Assembly: GCA_018457135.1 (NCBI GenBank)
Contig: JAGGDU010000052.1
Location: forward strand, 1-48,720
Length of the DNA stretch: 48,720 nt
Source of the DNA: Trichodesmium erythraeum GBRTRLIN201
GTDB lineage: Bacteria; Cyanobacteriota; Cyanobacteriia; Cyanobacteriales; Microcoleaceae
Reading direction: 5' to 3'
A program made the position numbers and the translations under genes. A model generated the notes under the pieces. It was given only the letters and a program-made list of their open reading frames with translations. It was not told where the DNA came from and ran no database searches. Shown here in pieces: positions 1 to 10,044 of this stretch; the stretch's first letter is position 1; the number at the start of each line of letters is the position of its first letter.

Positions 1-814
1 AGCAAAAAATATCATTTTTAATATCATAAACTTCATTTTATTTGATAAAAAGAATAGCATTTTTTTCAAGTATTTATTATATTAAATAACATAATTTGAT
101 AATCATAATTTATTCTTAGAAATCGTGAAATAATGAGGCGATCGCCAAAATGAATAAAGATTAAAAATGATGAGGCATCAACTAATTTTTCAAGTCTTCA
201 GAATACCTTAAAAACCAGCAAAAAATATCATTTTTAATATCATAAACTTCATTTTAGTTGCATTAAAAAATTGGATGCTTACAAGCCCAAGGCATCCACA
301 CAAAAGCCAACTAGTCAGAAGTCAGTAGGGTACAATTTAACTATTAGTAAATAATCAAATCTGATTTTACATCTTATTTAAAAATACTTAAGTTGTTAAT
401 TTGCTATATTTGATACAATTTATTCTTTTACATTTCGCCATCAATCTTGTGAATTTAAAGACTCTGTTCTAAGGTAACAGTTTATTGTATCATGACTAAT
501 ATTTTTGATTTAGGCTTACTAAGTTTTTGATTGTATCATTCCTATAAGATTTAAGTAAATATTAACAATTGAAAATATAATTAAAATCCATGATTTTGAA
601 AAGTAATATAATTATGTCATTATTATCTAATTATTGGAAAATTTTATCAAACTAATTTAACAGTTTGTAATCTATTAAAAAAATTGTAATTTTATTGTTA
701 TTAGATAATATATCTCTAAAGTAATATCTATCCGGAAAAACCACAAACTATAGTATTAAAAATTAAATATTTCAGTACACTATATATAGCTTGCTTGGGT
801 AAGCCCTGATCATA
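1..814. repeat. Non-coding stretch with a 40-bp direct repeat
   Basis: No convincing gene is visible here. Positions 1-40 recur exactly at 217-256, so a 40-bp AT-rich direct repeat brackets about 176 bp that include a HIP1 octamer at 138. The first copy touches the window edge and may extend further. The rest is very AT-rich, with stops in all frames. Confidence 0.7.
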
Positions 815-1276
815 TTAACTCTCTGCATAAGGCTCTATACGCTCCATAGTTGCTTCCATAGCACTAAGCAAAGAAAGACCTGTTAAAACCGCACTATTAC
901 TGTAATATCGCTCTTCATCTAAGCGACGTAAGGTTTCAAAACCACTACGACGTTGTGCATCATTTCCAAGTACCCAATAGCGTTGAGTAATTGAATCAAT
1001 ACCAAGCCATCCTTCTCCTTCCACTTGTCCTAGCTCACTATGCTGAAGAACAAAGGTATAGCGTCGTTCATCACTGTCAAGACGGCCTCTGTATTGTAAA
1101 ATAATTTCCTCACGGTCTTGAGTGGGAAATATTAGTTTTGTTACCATAGAGAACCAATCCGTACGATCCCATGTCACGATAGTTTTACCCTTGACAGTAA
1201 TTAACATTCCATTACGTTCTAACCAATTTCCTGCTATATTCCACTTGCCTGATTCTAATATAAATGTATGAGCCAC
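815..1276 (-). CDS. Conserved hypothetical cyanobacterial protein, 153 aa
   Basis: I cannot assign a function. The protein is soluble, with no signal peptide or membrane segment. The first two thirds look beta-rich, with many aromatic residues (WNIAGNWLERNG near the start, then WDRTDW, RYTFVLQHSELGQVEGEGW). The end is charged and helical and contains RRLDEERYYSN. The start is a GTG preceded by AGGAAT, a plausible ribosome-binding site. The next ATG, at MLITVKG, would remove the first 23 residues and is less attractive. The gene stands alone between non-coding stretches. Codon use and length suggest a real gene. Confidence 0.7.
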   Translation of the reverse strand: MAHTFILESGKWNIAGNWLERNGMLITVKGKTIVTWDRTDWFSMVTKLIFPTQDREEIILQYRGRLDSDERRYTFVLQHSELGQVEGEGWLGIDSITQRYWVLGNDAQRRSGFETLRRLDEERYYSNSAVLTGLSLLSAMEATMERIEPYAES

Positions 1277-1798
1277 AGTCTTATTCCTATGCTGCTAATG
1301 CTAGCTTGATCAAATTTACGGCTTGGATACCCCACAATTACCATTAGTAATGGTTGTCATGACAACTAACCTCCAAAATGCTGGATTCACAATAGACCCC
1401 ATTTTCTATAGCTAACTGAAAGGATATATACTTGGGAGCATCTGTATAGTTATTCTAACTATTACAGTTTGTAGGTAATGGTTAATTTTTCCTTATAGAC
1501 TAAACAACTTTTTAGCCTTACTTAACTCACTTGGGAATGGTCTTACAAAAACTACAACAGCTAGAAAAGTTAGGTCGATTGACTTACCTAGCTTAGTGCT
1601 AAAACTAGAAGTGTATTTTAGCTAGACCGTCGAGAACCCTCACGCCATAATTTGTGATTTGCCGTGAGATGAATCAGCAGTAGATTTATGGGGTTAAATA
1701 TCCATCAATTTATAAACTTTTATACTAAGACTTAATATAGCTGGTTTAAGTTAACAACGGCTAGGGTAAACCATAAAAATTTAATAAGACATGGAGTA
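1277..1798. other. Non-coding stretch without a recognisable gene
   Basis: I see no gene. A short inverted repeat (CTCACG paired with CGTGAG) spans about 1638-1667 and has no T-run after it, so it is not an obvious terminator. The stretch runs into IS1-type debris from about 1799. Confidence 0.5.
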
Positions 1799-1995
1799 TT
1801 GCACAATAGAAAATGATATTCAATAATTTTATTGAGAGATGGATTATCCTTATTGTCAGAGCCATAAAGTAGTTAAAAATGTTATATTATCAGGGAAAAC
1901 AGAGTTATTTGTGCCGTGAGTGTGGCCGTCAATGAGCCTTCAAACCCGTGTCTTATCTGTTGCTCTTAATGCTCTTAAAGAGTTTTGTCTAAAAA
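1799..1995 (+). pseudogene. Decayed 5' end of an IS1-family transposase, copy A
   Basis: From about 1841 the plus strand reads MDYPYCQSHKVVKN and then, after frame damage, stretches resembling the zinc-finger N-terminus of IS1 InsA (CPYC...CxxCGRQ). A piece like LSVALNALKEF follows at about 1950-1985. Frameshifts and stops break the reading frame and nothing of the catalytic part is present. About 230 bp downstream lies a second copy of the same 5' segment. The family call rests on the CPYC start and on the clearer IS1 C-terminus at 39 kb. Confidence 0.6.
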
Positions 1996-2032
1996 TGCCC
2001 CTTAACCCCATGTTATTCTGAGTCATTGGGTC

Positions 2033-2155
2033 TTGAACAATAAAGAATGATATTTTATGACTTTATTGAGAGATGAATTGTCCTTATTGTTAAAACCATA
2101 AAGTAGTCAAAAATGGTCATTATCAGGAAAAACAGATTTATTGGTGCTGTTTAAT
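2033..2155 (+). pseudogene. Decayed 5' end of an IS1-family transposase, copy B
   Basis: This segment parallels copy A. Both share the run TTTATTGAGAGATG and then code for M-(D/N)-(Y/C)-PYC...HKVVKN. Copy B keeps the frame a little longer (HKVVKNGHYQ) before decaying at about 2155. Only the first 35 or so codons survive. Two truncated 5' ends in the same orientation suggest two insertions, or a duplication followed by deletion. Confidence 0.6.
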
Positions 2156-2171
2156 GCTACTCGTATTAGAG

Positions 2172-2304
2172 TAATATCAAATTTGGTATCATTGGTATGA
2201 TATAGTATTGAAGCATAATTAAATCTATATTCTAAGGTATAAAGGCCTTTGGCCTATAATGACAAGAAAAATTATATGACTCCAAAGCCAACGGATTTGA
2301 TATA
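2172..2304. mobile_element. MITE-like element with terminal inverted repeats
   Basis: The left end reads TAATATCAAATTTGG (2172-2186). The right end (2288-2304) is its approximate inverse; its complement reads ATATCAAATCCGTTGG. The interior is non-coding and has a central hairpin (AGGCC TTT GGCCT, about 2243-2255). About 130 bp with inverted ends and no ORF fits a miniature inverted-repeat element. No clear target-site duplication is visible. Confidence 0.45.
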
Positions 2305-2399
2305 ACTACTGTGTTGTAAGCTAGATTCGTAGTCCGACTAACTCTCCTTAAACTACTACCTTCCCCGTGTACCCATAACACTATACGAATCTTTTCGGC

Positions 2400-2580
2400 T
2401 TCAATTTGTCAACAATAGTAGAGAGCATCAAAAGTTTCTGTGAAAGTTTGTTGGTAAGCTCGGCAATAGTAAGGCTGACAACATTTAAACGTCGCAAAAA
2501 AAAGACTAAACACTTGTAAACAAATCAAGAAAGCCCTGAAAAAACAACTAAAATATCTCAGTAAAAATTTCACATCATAG
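2400..2580 (+). pseudogene. Decayed transposase fragment, IS5/IS1182-like
   Basis: Two reading-frame pieces survive on the plus strand: KRRKKKTKHL at about 2491-2520, and one frame later QIKKALKKQLKYLSKNF at about 2522-2572. A basic segment followed by this helix is typical of the middle of some DDE transposases. Frameshifts separate the pieces, and the DDE residues and element ends are missing. The family assignment is tentative. Confidence 0.4.
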
Positions 2581-2685
2581 AGCTGCTAACCAAGAAGGAA
2601 AATTATTTTTAATAATTATTTACCCCAATAAAATTATATTGCTAAACCACAAATCTCAATAATGGATCTTATTGAATTTTTGTTC

Positions 2686-5274
2686 CTAAATCAAAACAGG
2701 TATTCGCAGAGGATTAGAACGAGCAATAATCAACCACTGCGAATCATCAGTAACATAACCAATTTCTGCGAAATAATCAACATAGCCAACAGAACTAACA
2801 TTGATAGGAATTTCTTGTTTCTGGCTAGATCCATCACAATCATACTGTTGTACATTTTGAGCGTTCTGTGAGTCTATATCAATATCTGTAATATCAAAAA
2901 TTCGTAACTGGTATTGCTGTCCACCTTGTTGTTTAGCTAAATTTTTAGCAGTTTGAGAAACTCCCCAATGAACATAGGCGCTTTGACTACTAACAGGAAC
3001 TATAATAACCCAACTTGATTTCAATGCTTCCTCTTGAATTACCGCTTTAGTCTGAGTTACATTGAGCTGTGTAGTTTTTACATCATCAATTTCAATAGCA
3101 GGTATGCGGATACGATTAGAACGAGCTAATTTCAACAATTTGCCATAATCAGTAACATAGCCTATCTCAGCTTGATATTCGCGGTTAATCATCAAAACAG
3201 GTACTTGCATTTCCTGAATTGATTCTTGACAATTATAACCTTGTACATTGTAGGCTGGCTGTTTATCTAAGTCAATATCCGTCACATCATAAATACGCAG
3301 TTGATATTCTTTTCCACCCTGTTCTTTTAATGCATTTTGTGCTGTTTGAGAAACTTTCCAAGTCACCATCATATTTTCTGCATCATCAGGAGTAATAGTA
3401 ATTTTACAGGGAAGTAATACCCCTCTTACTCTTTCTCCCCTTTCTAAATCTGGTTCTTTTACTACCTCAATATCTTTATTAACATAATCTTCTACCGTTA
3501 TATCTCTCAATAAAAGGTTATCAAACCCTTGTCCAGCTCTTCCCAAATCAGCATTTTTGGATATATCTATTCTAACCCGGTTAGAACGAGCCAATAGTAA
3601 CCATCGATCATCATCGGTAGCATAACCTATTTCAGCTTGATATTCGCGATCAAACAGTAAGCTTCCTATTTGCCACTGCTGATTCGAATCTTCAAAATTA
3701 TAATACTTGATACTTTCAGCCAGTTCTAAATCTAGGTCTATATCTGTCACATCATAAACCCGCAATTGATATTGTTTAGCTCCATGTAATTTAGCTGCAA
3801 GTTGATCAGCTTCTGGTACTGACCAACTTGCTAATACTGTTTGACTTTCCCCTGGACTCAGACTTATTTGACTATTTTTTTCAAGGCTAGCCCAGGTTGC
3901 TAATAATTCTCCTACTCCCTCTACCCCTGCTACACTTATACTGGGATCAACAACAGCTACTTCATTACCATTTTCTGAACTTGTTTCTGTTAAATCATTT
4001 GCCTCAGTAACTTCAGCCTCAGCAAAAAGAGTTTCTCCTACCGAGGTGAAGTCTGAATCTGTAGTTGTTCCTGGAACTACTCTAGTTCCACCTGTTCCTA
4101 CTGACTGATTTCCACGTCTTCTAAGAAATACCCATAGTAATGCTCCAAGAATAGGAATATTCAACAATAGTAAAATCCACCAGGGAATTCTTTTTGTTCC
4201 CGTTTCCTTACCAATATCACCTATAAGTGCAGTTACCAGACCTCCAAAAGTTTCCGAATCAGTTTTCTCTTGTTTGTTTAATTCTGTCTTTATTTGAGTA
4301 TCAAGACTAGGTGATGTTACTATATCTGAAGAGTTCGCTTTATTGGTCGAGCTAAGATTTGCTAAATCACTTCTCCCTTGTTTATCTGCTTTTGCCACAA
4401 CTTGTTGACCATCTTCAGAAGTGACTAAACCCAGAAATGCTAAAACTTCTGGAGAGGCAGTGTCATTTTTGTAAACAAAGTTACGAGGTTGAGAGTATGG
4501 ATATAGGGGGTTAGTCGGCAGAGTTTTGTGCATCGGAATAATCCGAACATTTTCCCTGTTGAGAACTTGGTCCATGATTGCATAACTAATCCCATTTTTA
4601 CCTAGTTCTTTTATGACTACTGCTGTATCGTCCTCGGATAACTGGATAGCGTTACGTCCAGTCATAAATGGACTTTTTTTAAACACATCATAGCTTTTGA
4701 GAGCTTCCCTCGTATCACTAGATTCTGGGCGATCAATTAAGCGAATGGGCAGTTGTGGACCACCTAGTTTTGACCAATTGGTGATTTCTCCCCGGAATAT
4801 TTGAGCAAATTTCTCAAATGAGAGGTTTTCTTGAAATGGATTATCTGAGGCAACTACAATAGCAATCTTACCCCGATTAATGGGGACTTCAACTAATCCT
4901 TGGTTTTTTTCTTCAGCAGTTAATCGACGTCCCAAGGCTACTAAATCTGTTTCTCCTTTTAGAAGTACTTCTAATAGTTCACTTGTATCACCTCTTGTTA
5001 TTTCAACTTGAGCATCTGGATATTTTTCTTCGTAAACTTGTTTTAGTACTTGATTAATAACTATCATACTACTAGAGCTAAACAATTTGATTTTTCTGCC
5101 ACTTGGTAATGATTTAGGTGCTGAGTAAGTAGTATCTGAGTTGATGGATTGATTTAGGATAGTATTACTTAAAAAAGATAAATTATTAGCTGTTAATTGC
5201 CTAGGAGTAGCAATCAAAGTTAGCAATACTACTAATAATTGAACGGATTTTTTCCTAAAGAAATACATTTTCAT
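2686..5274 (-). CDS. PstS-like solute-binding domain fused through a membrane helix to three DUF4912-like domains
   Basis: A signal peptide lies at about residues 1-29. Residues about 58-300 resemble the phosphate-type periplasmic binding proteins (PBP-like superfamily): KIKLFSSSSM, then GRRLTAEEK, FRGEITNWSKLGG, RPESSDTREAL and DDTAVVIKELGKNGISYA. A polar linker leads to one transmembrane helix (about 368-388, WWILLLLNIPILGALLWVFL) followed by RRR, which predicts that the rest is cytoplasmic. After an acidic linker come three repeats starting near 478, 638 and 768. Each has a W-x-VS/P motif, then QYQLR(V/I)(Y/F)D(V/I)TDID(L/I)D, then an EIGY(V/A)TDD...LARSN.(V/L)RI end, as in DUF4912 proteins. 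The gene stands alone with no pst transporter genes nearby. A role in sensing a periplasmic ligand is inference; ordinary transport is unlikely given the fusion. Confidence 0.85.
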   Translation of the reverse strand: MKMYFFRKKSVQLLVVLLTLIATPRQLTANNLSFLSNTILNQSINSDTTYSAPKSLPSGRKIKLFSSSSMIVINQVLKQVYEEKYPDAQVEITRGDTSELLEVLLKGETDLVALGRRLTAEEKNQGLVEVPINRGKIAIVVASDNPFQENLSFEKFAQIFRGEITNWSKLGGPQLPIRLIDRPESSDTREALKSYDVFKKSPFMTGRNAIQLSEDDTAVVIKELGKNGISYAIMDQVLNRENVRIIPMHKTLPTNPLYPYSQPRNFVYKNDTASPEVLAFLGLVTSEDGQQVVAKADKQGRSDLANLSSTNKANSSDIVTSPSLDTQIKTELNKQEKTDSETFGGLVTALIGDIGKETGTKRIPWWILLLLNIPILGALLWVFLRRRGNQSVGTGGTRVVPGTTTDSDFTSVGETLFAEAEVTEANDLTETSSENGNEVAVVDPSISVAGVEGVGELLATWASLEKNSQISLSPGESQTVLASWSVPEADQLAAKLHGAKQYQLRVYDVTDIDLDLELAESIKYYNFEDSNQQWQIGSLLFDREYQAEIGYATDDDRWLLLARSNRVRIDISKNADLGRAGQGFDNLLLRDITVEDYVNKDIEVVKEPDLERGERVRGVLLPCKITITPDDAENMMVTWKVSQTAQNALKEQGGKEYQLRIYDVTDIDLDKQPAYNVQGYNCQESIQEMQVPVLMINREYQAEIGYVTDYGKLLKLARSNRIRIPAIEIDDVKTTQLNVTQTKAVIQEEALKSSWVIIVPVSSQSAYVHWGVSQTAKNLAKQQGGQQYQLRIFDITDIDIDSQNAQNVQQYDCDGSSQKQEIPINVSSVGYVDYFAEIGYVTDDSQWLIIARSNPLRIPVLI

Positions 5275-6386
5275 ATAGCTTTTATATTTATCAAATATTA
5301 TTAAATTGAAGTTGATAAAAACCCATTAATTTGACCTATAAACTTATTATTAAAAATTAGTACTTTTTACTAATTAATTTACGGATAAAATAAATACTCT
5401 ATGAAGGTTAAATTCCTGATAAATGATTTTAGTAATTAGATCCTCAGTTTACCTTTATTAACTGCAAAATATAGTTTGTTTAAGTCTATTTAAATCTATT
5501 TTTAGTATTAGCAAAAATTTAGTTAAGACGAGTTTTTTTGATAATTTTTTATCTTAATAGTTGTTAATTTTTACATATTTACCATTGAATTTATCAATTA
5601 TCCTTCATTATCTTCAAGGTAACTATCAAATAAAAATTGATAAATATTTGTTTTTTTAGCACTTCTAAAGTTAATGTATCGTCATCACCATTTAAAGTTT
5701 AACAACTAGCTTCAGCTTTCAAATTAGTTTTTTATTAATTGACTTGCCACCACAAATATTAAACATAAAAATAGGTTGAACAATATGATTTGCATCGTTT
5801 AGCTAGCTAAACAAACTACTGCAGATTCTAGTTACATATATCCCTTATTCTAATTTTTAGAAACTACTGTTTCTTTCTGAATTTTGCCTCTAGCTTCAAC
5901 ATCAAACACATAATAGTTTTTTTGTGTCAATCTTCAGACCCTTAACTTTACAACCTTCCATATTTATTTTTATTTTCTAAGAAAATTTGTTAGTCTTTTA
6001 AACTGTGGACATGATTTTGTTGAGTTTTCTAAACTTTGGCTATTCTTACTGTTAATTTTAAAATCTACATAACTGCCTAAAGAATTAATAAATAAGTTAA
6101 GTGGCTAAACAAAATTGTTTATCTATTCTAGTTTGACATAAGGCATATCGTATAAGAGGTTCAGTTTCACATATATATTAGATGTAATTAATTTTGTGTG
6201 CCTACTTACAAGGGCTACCTTAAATTTAAGAGTCTTTAATTATATTTATTAAGTTTACACCTATTTCGTCCTTTTATCCATACCCTCACTCTTGGGCCAC
6301 ATAAAAATATTAAATAATGTTGCCAACTTTGAAATTTTAAGTTAAGCTATATTACAAGAACTTAAAACACAATAAAAATAGTAAAT
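5275..6386. other. 1.1-kb non-coding stretch upstream of the hli gene
   Basis: No intact gene is visible on either strand. The minus strand between about 5600 and 5990 carries short open pieces between many stops, which might be an old gene, but none resembles a family I know. The last 100 bp should hold the promoter of the hli gene. Confidence 0.4.
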
Positions 6387-6530
6387 ATGGATAACCAAGA
6401 GAAAAAGTTAGGTTTCACAGAGTTTGCAGAAACTTGGAATGGTCGCTTGGCTATGTTAGGTTTTATTATCGGTATTGCTACAGAACTATTAACAGGTCAA
6501 GGTATTCTTTCCCAAATTGGTTTAATGTAA
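6387..6530 (+). CDS. hli: High-light-inducible protein (HLIP/small CAB-like protein), 47 aa
   Basis: This short gene codes for a one-helix relative of the chlorophyll a/b-binding proteins. The core motif [14 protein letters not shown], followed by [13 protein letters not shown], is the conserved chlorophyll-binding helix with its ExxNGRxAM signature. HLIPs sit in the thylakoid membrane, bind chlorophyll and carotenoid, and protect newly made photosystem II components under light stress. At 47 residues it is a minimal family member. The ATG is the first in frame, in an A-rich context without a strong ribosome-binding site. A clear Rho-independent terminator lies about 200 bp downstream, so it is probably transcribed alone. 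Confidence 0.9.
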   Translation: MDNQEKKLGFTEFAETWNGRLAMLGFIIGIATELLTGQGILSQIGLM

Positions 6531-6736
6531 TTCTTCTAATATTTTTTTGTTACTTTAACTAAATAGACTAAATAGTAGAAAGTTCTTCTCAGAACTATTT
6601 CTAGCTCAGGCTTACAGCTATCTGAAGGTTAGAAAGTTTCTTAAAAAAATATAAATGCTGTAAGCCAATTCCTATAATGTTTTCAGCCTTCAAAGCCAAT
6701 AGTTTTTAGGAGAACTTTGTACTCTCCAGTAAATAG

Positions 6737-6776
6737 AAAAGGGATTGAAATTTTCAATTTCAATCCCTTTTTTTTT
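6737..6776 (+). terminator. Rho-independent terminator downstream of hli
   Basis: A perfect 14-bp stem (AAAAGGGATTGAAA paired with TTTCAATCCCTTTT, arms 6737-6750 and 6758-6771) with a 7-base loop is followed by further T residues to 6776. It suits plus-strand transcription from the hli gene. The rest of the 6531-7025 gap holds no gene. Confidence 0.85.
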
Positions 6777-7025
6777 ATCAATAGAATAAGATAGGTCTGA
6801 AGCCCTACCCATTTTCGGAAAAATGATTTACAAGTCATTAATAGTAAAAAACTTGTTGTTATGGCATCTAACCCACTAAATTTGTGTCTCACCTTCAGCT
6901 TGGTTGTATTCTAAAATCTGGAAACTGGGGAAAGTGATAGATTAACTACCATACTGATATCTATCTTCTATAAACCCAGTTTCCAATAATACTTCACTCC
7001 CAAGAAGATCTAATATAATTTAGTG

Positions 7026-9734
7026 TTAAATTGAACTTTTTAAAACTTCTTGATCCTTAGGCTCTCTTTGACTATCTTGAAGCAATTCAATATCTTGAAT
7101 AACGTGACGACCTTCTATTAAACTAATAGCTCTGTTAACACTTTCTGGTAAAATCACTACTAATCCATCAATTGGAGCTCTGTCTAAAGCTGTATTAATA
7201 GCTGCTGTCTCATCTAATATTGACTCATAAGTAGCTTTTGATTCAGAATTTTTTATTCCATTTAAAAACTGTTTTACACCCTGACAAATAAGCTCAGCAG
7301 CATTCCCTCTAGGTCGTCCTCTAGTATCATCATCTTCTTTAATAATAATTTCATCAAAGATATCTGCTGCTAGTTCTCCAAGAGAAACAAAGTCTTCATC
7401 ACGGCGATCGCCTGGTCCACCAACCACACCAATTCGTTTTCCCGGCCAATTTCTGACAAATCCACCTAATGCTTCATAGCTAGCAGGATTATGAGCATAA
7501 TCTACCAAAGCATGATAACTACCCATATTAAACATATTCATCCGGCCTGGAGTTTGATCCACTGAAGCCACAAAAGTTGACAAACCTTTCCGAATATGCT
7601 CTATCTTTACTCCTTGAGTAAAAACTGCCAAACAAGCTGCCAGAGCATTAGCAATCATAAAAGGAGCTTTACCAGCCATTGTAATTGGCACATTAACTGC
7701 TTTTTCAATTCTTAAAGTCCAATCCCCTTTCAAAATTGAAATATAGCCATTCTCATAAATTGCTGCCAGACCCCCTGCTTCTGTATGTCTTAATAACAAT
7801 TCATTATTTGGATCCATTGAGAAATAAGCAACTTGACCTTTAACTCTATCTGCCATAGCTGCGACTAATGGGTCTTCAGCATTCAAAACTGCATATCCTT
7901 TTGGCATTACCGACTCAGCTACTACACTTTTTAGTTTAGCCAATTGTTCTATGGTATCTATATCTCCAATACCCAAGTGATCGGCAGTTACATTTAATAC
8001 TATTCCCACCTCACAACTTGAAAAACCTAAACCAGAACGCAAAATACCACCCCGTGCTGTTTCTAAAACAGCGACCTCTACTGTAGGGTCTGAAAGAATT
8101 AAATGTGCACTTTGAGGTCCAGTATTATCACCAGTTTCAGCCAAATACTCACCAATATAAGTACCATCAGTAGTAGTATATCCAACTACTTTACCTGTCT
8201 GTTTAATAATATGAGCCAGTAGTCGTGTAGTAGTTGTCTTTCCATTAGTGCCAGTAACAGACAATATTGGTATTCGTCCATTTTTTGATCCGGGGAATAA
8301 CATATCCATCACTGCCCCCGCCACATTTCTTGCTAGACCTCTACTAGGAGCAACATGCATCCGGAAACCAGGGGCAGCATTAACCTCTACTATAACTCCT
8401 TCCACTTCTCGTAGTGGTTGAGAAATATCTTCAGTAACTACATCTATACCTGCAATATCTAGACCAATTATCTTAGCAACTCTAGATAATAGCCAAACAT
8501 TTTCCGGGTGTATCTCATCAGTGCGGTCTACTGCTATACCACCAGTGCTTAGATTAGCCGTTGCTCTTAAAAAGCACTTTTTTCCTTTGAGAGGTATTGA
8601 ATCTATACTGTATCCCTGTTTTCCTAGAATATCAAGGGCAGACTTATCTACCGTTATTCGAGTCAAGATGTTATCATGTCCATCCCCTCTTTGAGGATCT
8701 CTATTGGTCTCTTCAATTAGTTCCGCTATTGTAGACTTACCATTTCCCACCACATGGGCTGGAACTCGTTCAGCTACAGCTACAACTTTGCCATTTACTA
8801 CTAAAACTCGGTGGTCTTTGCCCGTGTAGTAACGTTCAACAATTACAGTTTTTGTTTTCGAAGCTTTTCTAGCTAAATCGTATGCTTCTTCTGCCTCTTG
8901 CCAATTTTTAACATCTATGGTAATGCCACGACCATGATTTCCGTCTAGAGGTTTAATGACAATAGGATAGCCTCCGACATATTCAATAGCATCTTGAAGC
9001 TCATCAAAATAACGAGCAACTGTACCACGAGGTACTGGTACTCCTGCATCTTTGAGAATTCTTTTTGTGCCTTCTTTGTCACAAGCAAGTTCTACACCAA
9101 GAATTCCGGTTTGGTTACTTAGGGTTGCCTGAATTTTCTTTTGATTAACCCCATAACCAAACTGAATCATAAACCTAGCACCTAGTTGAGTCCAAGGAAT
9201 ACCTCTTGCTTCTGCTTCTTTAACTATAGCTTCTGTACTTGGACCTAAAGATGCCTGATTTTTTAATTCCTTAAGGTCTTCTAAATCTTGCTGTAATTCT
9301 GTTGCTGGATATGTACCTGTGTCAACAATACTTTGGCAAAGCCTTACTGCTGCTCGTGCTGCATAACGACCTGCTTGTTCATTTTCATATTCTATTACTA
9401 CCTGGAATACTCCTGTAGTAGATGTTTCCCTTGTCCTACCAAAACCAACTGGCATTCCTGCTAGCTCTTGTAATTCTATGGCAACGTGTTCGATTACATG
9501 GCCTATTAATGTTCCTTTTTCCACACGAGTTAGGAAACCACCCTTGACTCCAGGCGAACAAAGGTGTTCTACCAAACTTGGTAGAACTTCTGTTAATCCT
9601 TTGTAGAAACCAGGGATGTCAGATGTATATTTTTCGTAAAGATCTTCCAAATCTAGACGCATAACTACCAGCTTATGGCGGTGTATGCTCCAATAATTTG
9701 GACCACGTAATGTCTGGAGTTTGAGGATTTTCAT
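7026..9734 (-). CDS. cphA: Cyanophycin synthetase
   Basis: CphA polymerises aspartate and arginine into cyanophycin (multi-L-arginyl-poly-L-aspartate), the nitrogen and carbon reserve of cyanobacteria, using ATP for each addition. At 902 aa it is full length. An N-terminal domain (about 1-160, with HVIEHVAIELQ) is followed by an ATP-grasp domain (about 215-480, with YPIVIKPLDGNHGRGI and EVNAAPGFRMH). A Mur-ligase-like domain follows (about 485-890), with the P-loop GTNGKTTTTR near 495 and the later motifs LNVTADHLG and VDYAHNPASYEA. Cyanophycinase lies 310 bp upstream on the same strand, so the two genes form the usual cphB-cphA unit. The ATG gives the conserved start MKILKLQTLRGPNYWS. Confidence 0.97.
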   Translation of the reverse strand: MKILKLQTLRGPNYWSIHRHKLVVMRLDLEDLYEKYTSDIPGFYKGLTEVLPSLVEHLCSPGVKGGFLTRVEKGTLIGHVIEHVAIELQELAGMPVGFGRTRETSTTGVFQVVIEYENEQAGRYAARAAVRLCQSIVDTGTYPATELQQDLEDLKELKNQASLGPSTEAIVKEAEARGIPWTQLGARFMIQFGYGVNQKKIQATLSNQTGILGVELACDKEGTKRILKDAGVPVPRGTVARYFDELQDAIEYVGGYPIVIKPLDGNHGRGITIDVKNWQEAEEAYDLARKASKTKTVIVERYYTGKDHRVLVVNGKVVAVAERVPAHVVGNGKSTIAELIEETNRDPQRGDGHDNILTRITVDKSALDILGKQGYSIDSIPLKGKKCFLRATANLSTGGIAVDRTDEIHPENVWLLSRVAKIIGLDIAGIDVVTEDISQPLREVEGVIVEVNAAPGFRMHVAPSRGLARNVAGAVMDMLFPGSKNGRIPILSVTGTNGKTTTTRLLAHIIKQTGKVVGYTTTDGTYIGEYLAETGDNTGPQSAHLILSDPTVEVAVLETARGGILRSGLGFSSCEVGIVLNVTADHLGIGDIDTIEQLAKLKSVVAESVMPKGYAVLNAEDPLVAAMADRVKGQVAYFSMDPNNELLLRHTEAGGLAAIYENGYISILKGDWTLRIEKAVNVPITMAGKAPFMIANALAACLAVFTQGVKIEHIRKGLSTFVASVDQTPGRMNMFNMGSYHALVDYAHNPASYEALGGFVRNWPGKRIGVVGGPGDRRDEDFVSLGELAADIFDEIIIKEDDDTRGRPRGNAAELICQGVKQFLNGIKNSESKATYESILDETAAINTALDRAPIDGLVVILPESVNRAISLIEGRHVIQDIELLQDSQREPKDQEVLKSSI

Positions 9735-10044
9735 AGGAGGATTTTAAGGTAATGCTTAGAATCAGAGAAGCAATGGCATTTTTAATTTCAGCTCATACCA
9801 TTGACTAGACTGTTTACTACAAACTTTTTTGAGGATGCGCTAATCCTTTCTCCATCTTGAAAATATCCGATCAATTTATCAGTTTTTTGATAATCCTTTG
9901 ATGGTAGAAGAATTTTGGCTTTCTATTAATTTTGGCTACTATACATAGTATTCAGTATAATTATGCTTCCTGTCTACCAATTAGATCAGCTACTCATTTG
10001 CAGAGACTAACTGCTCAAGAACTGATAAATTATCAGAAATTCTA
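9735..10044. other. cphB-cphA spacer
   Basis: This 310-bp gap between two same-strand genes has no ORF or clear hairpin terminator. It is long enough to carry a separate cphA promoter. None stands out by sequence alone. Confidence 0.4.

Noticed and set aside
6683-6892. 69-aa minus-strand ORF between hli and cphA
   Set aside because: It runs through the strong hli terminator and has a sequence typical of chance AT-rich translation.
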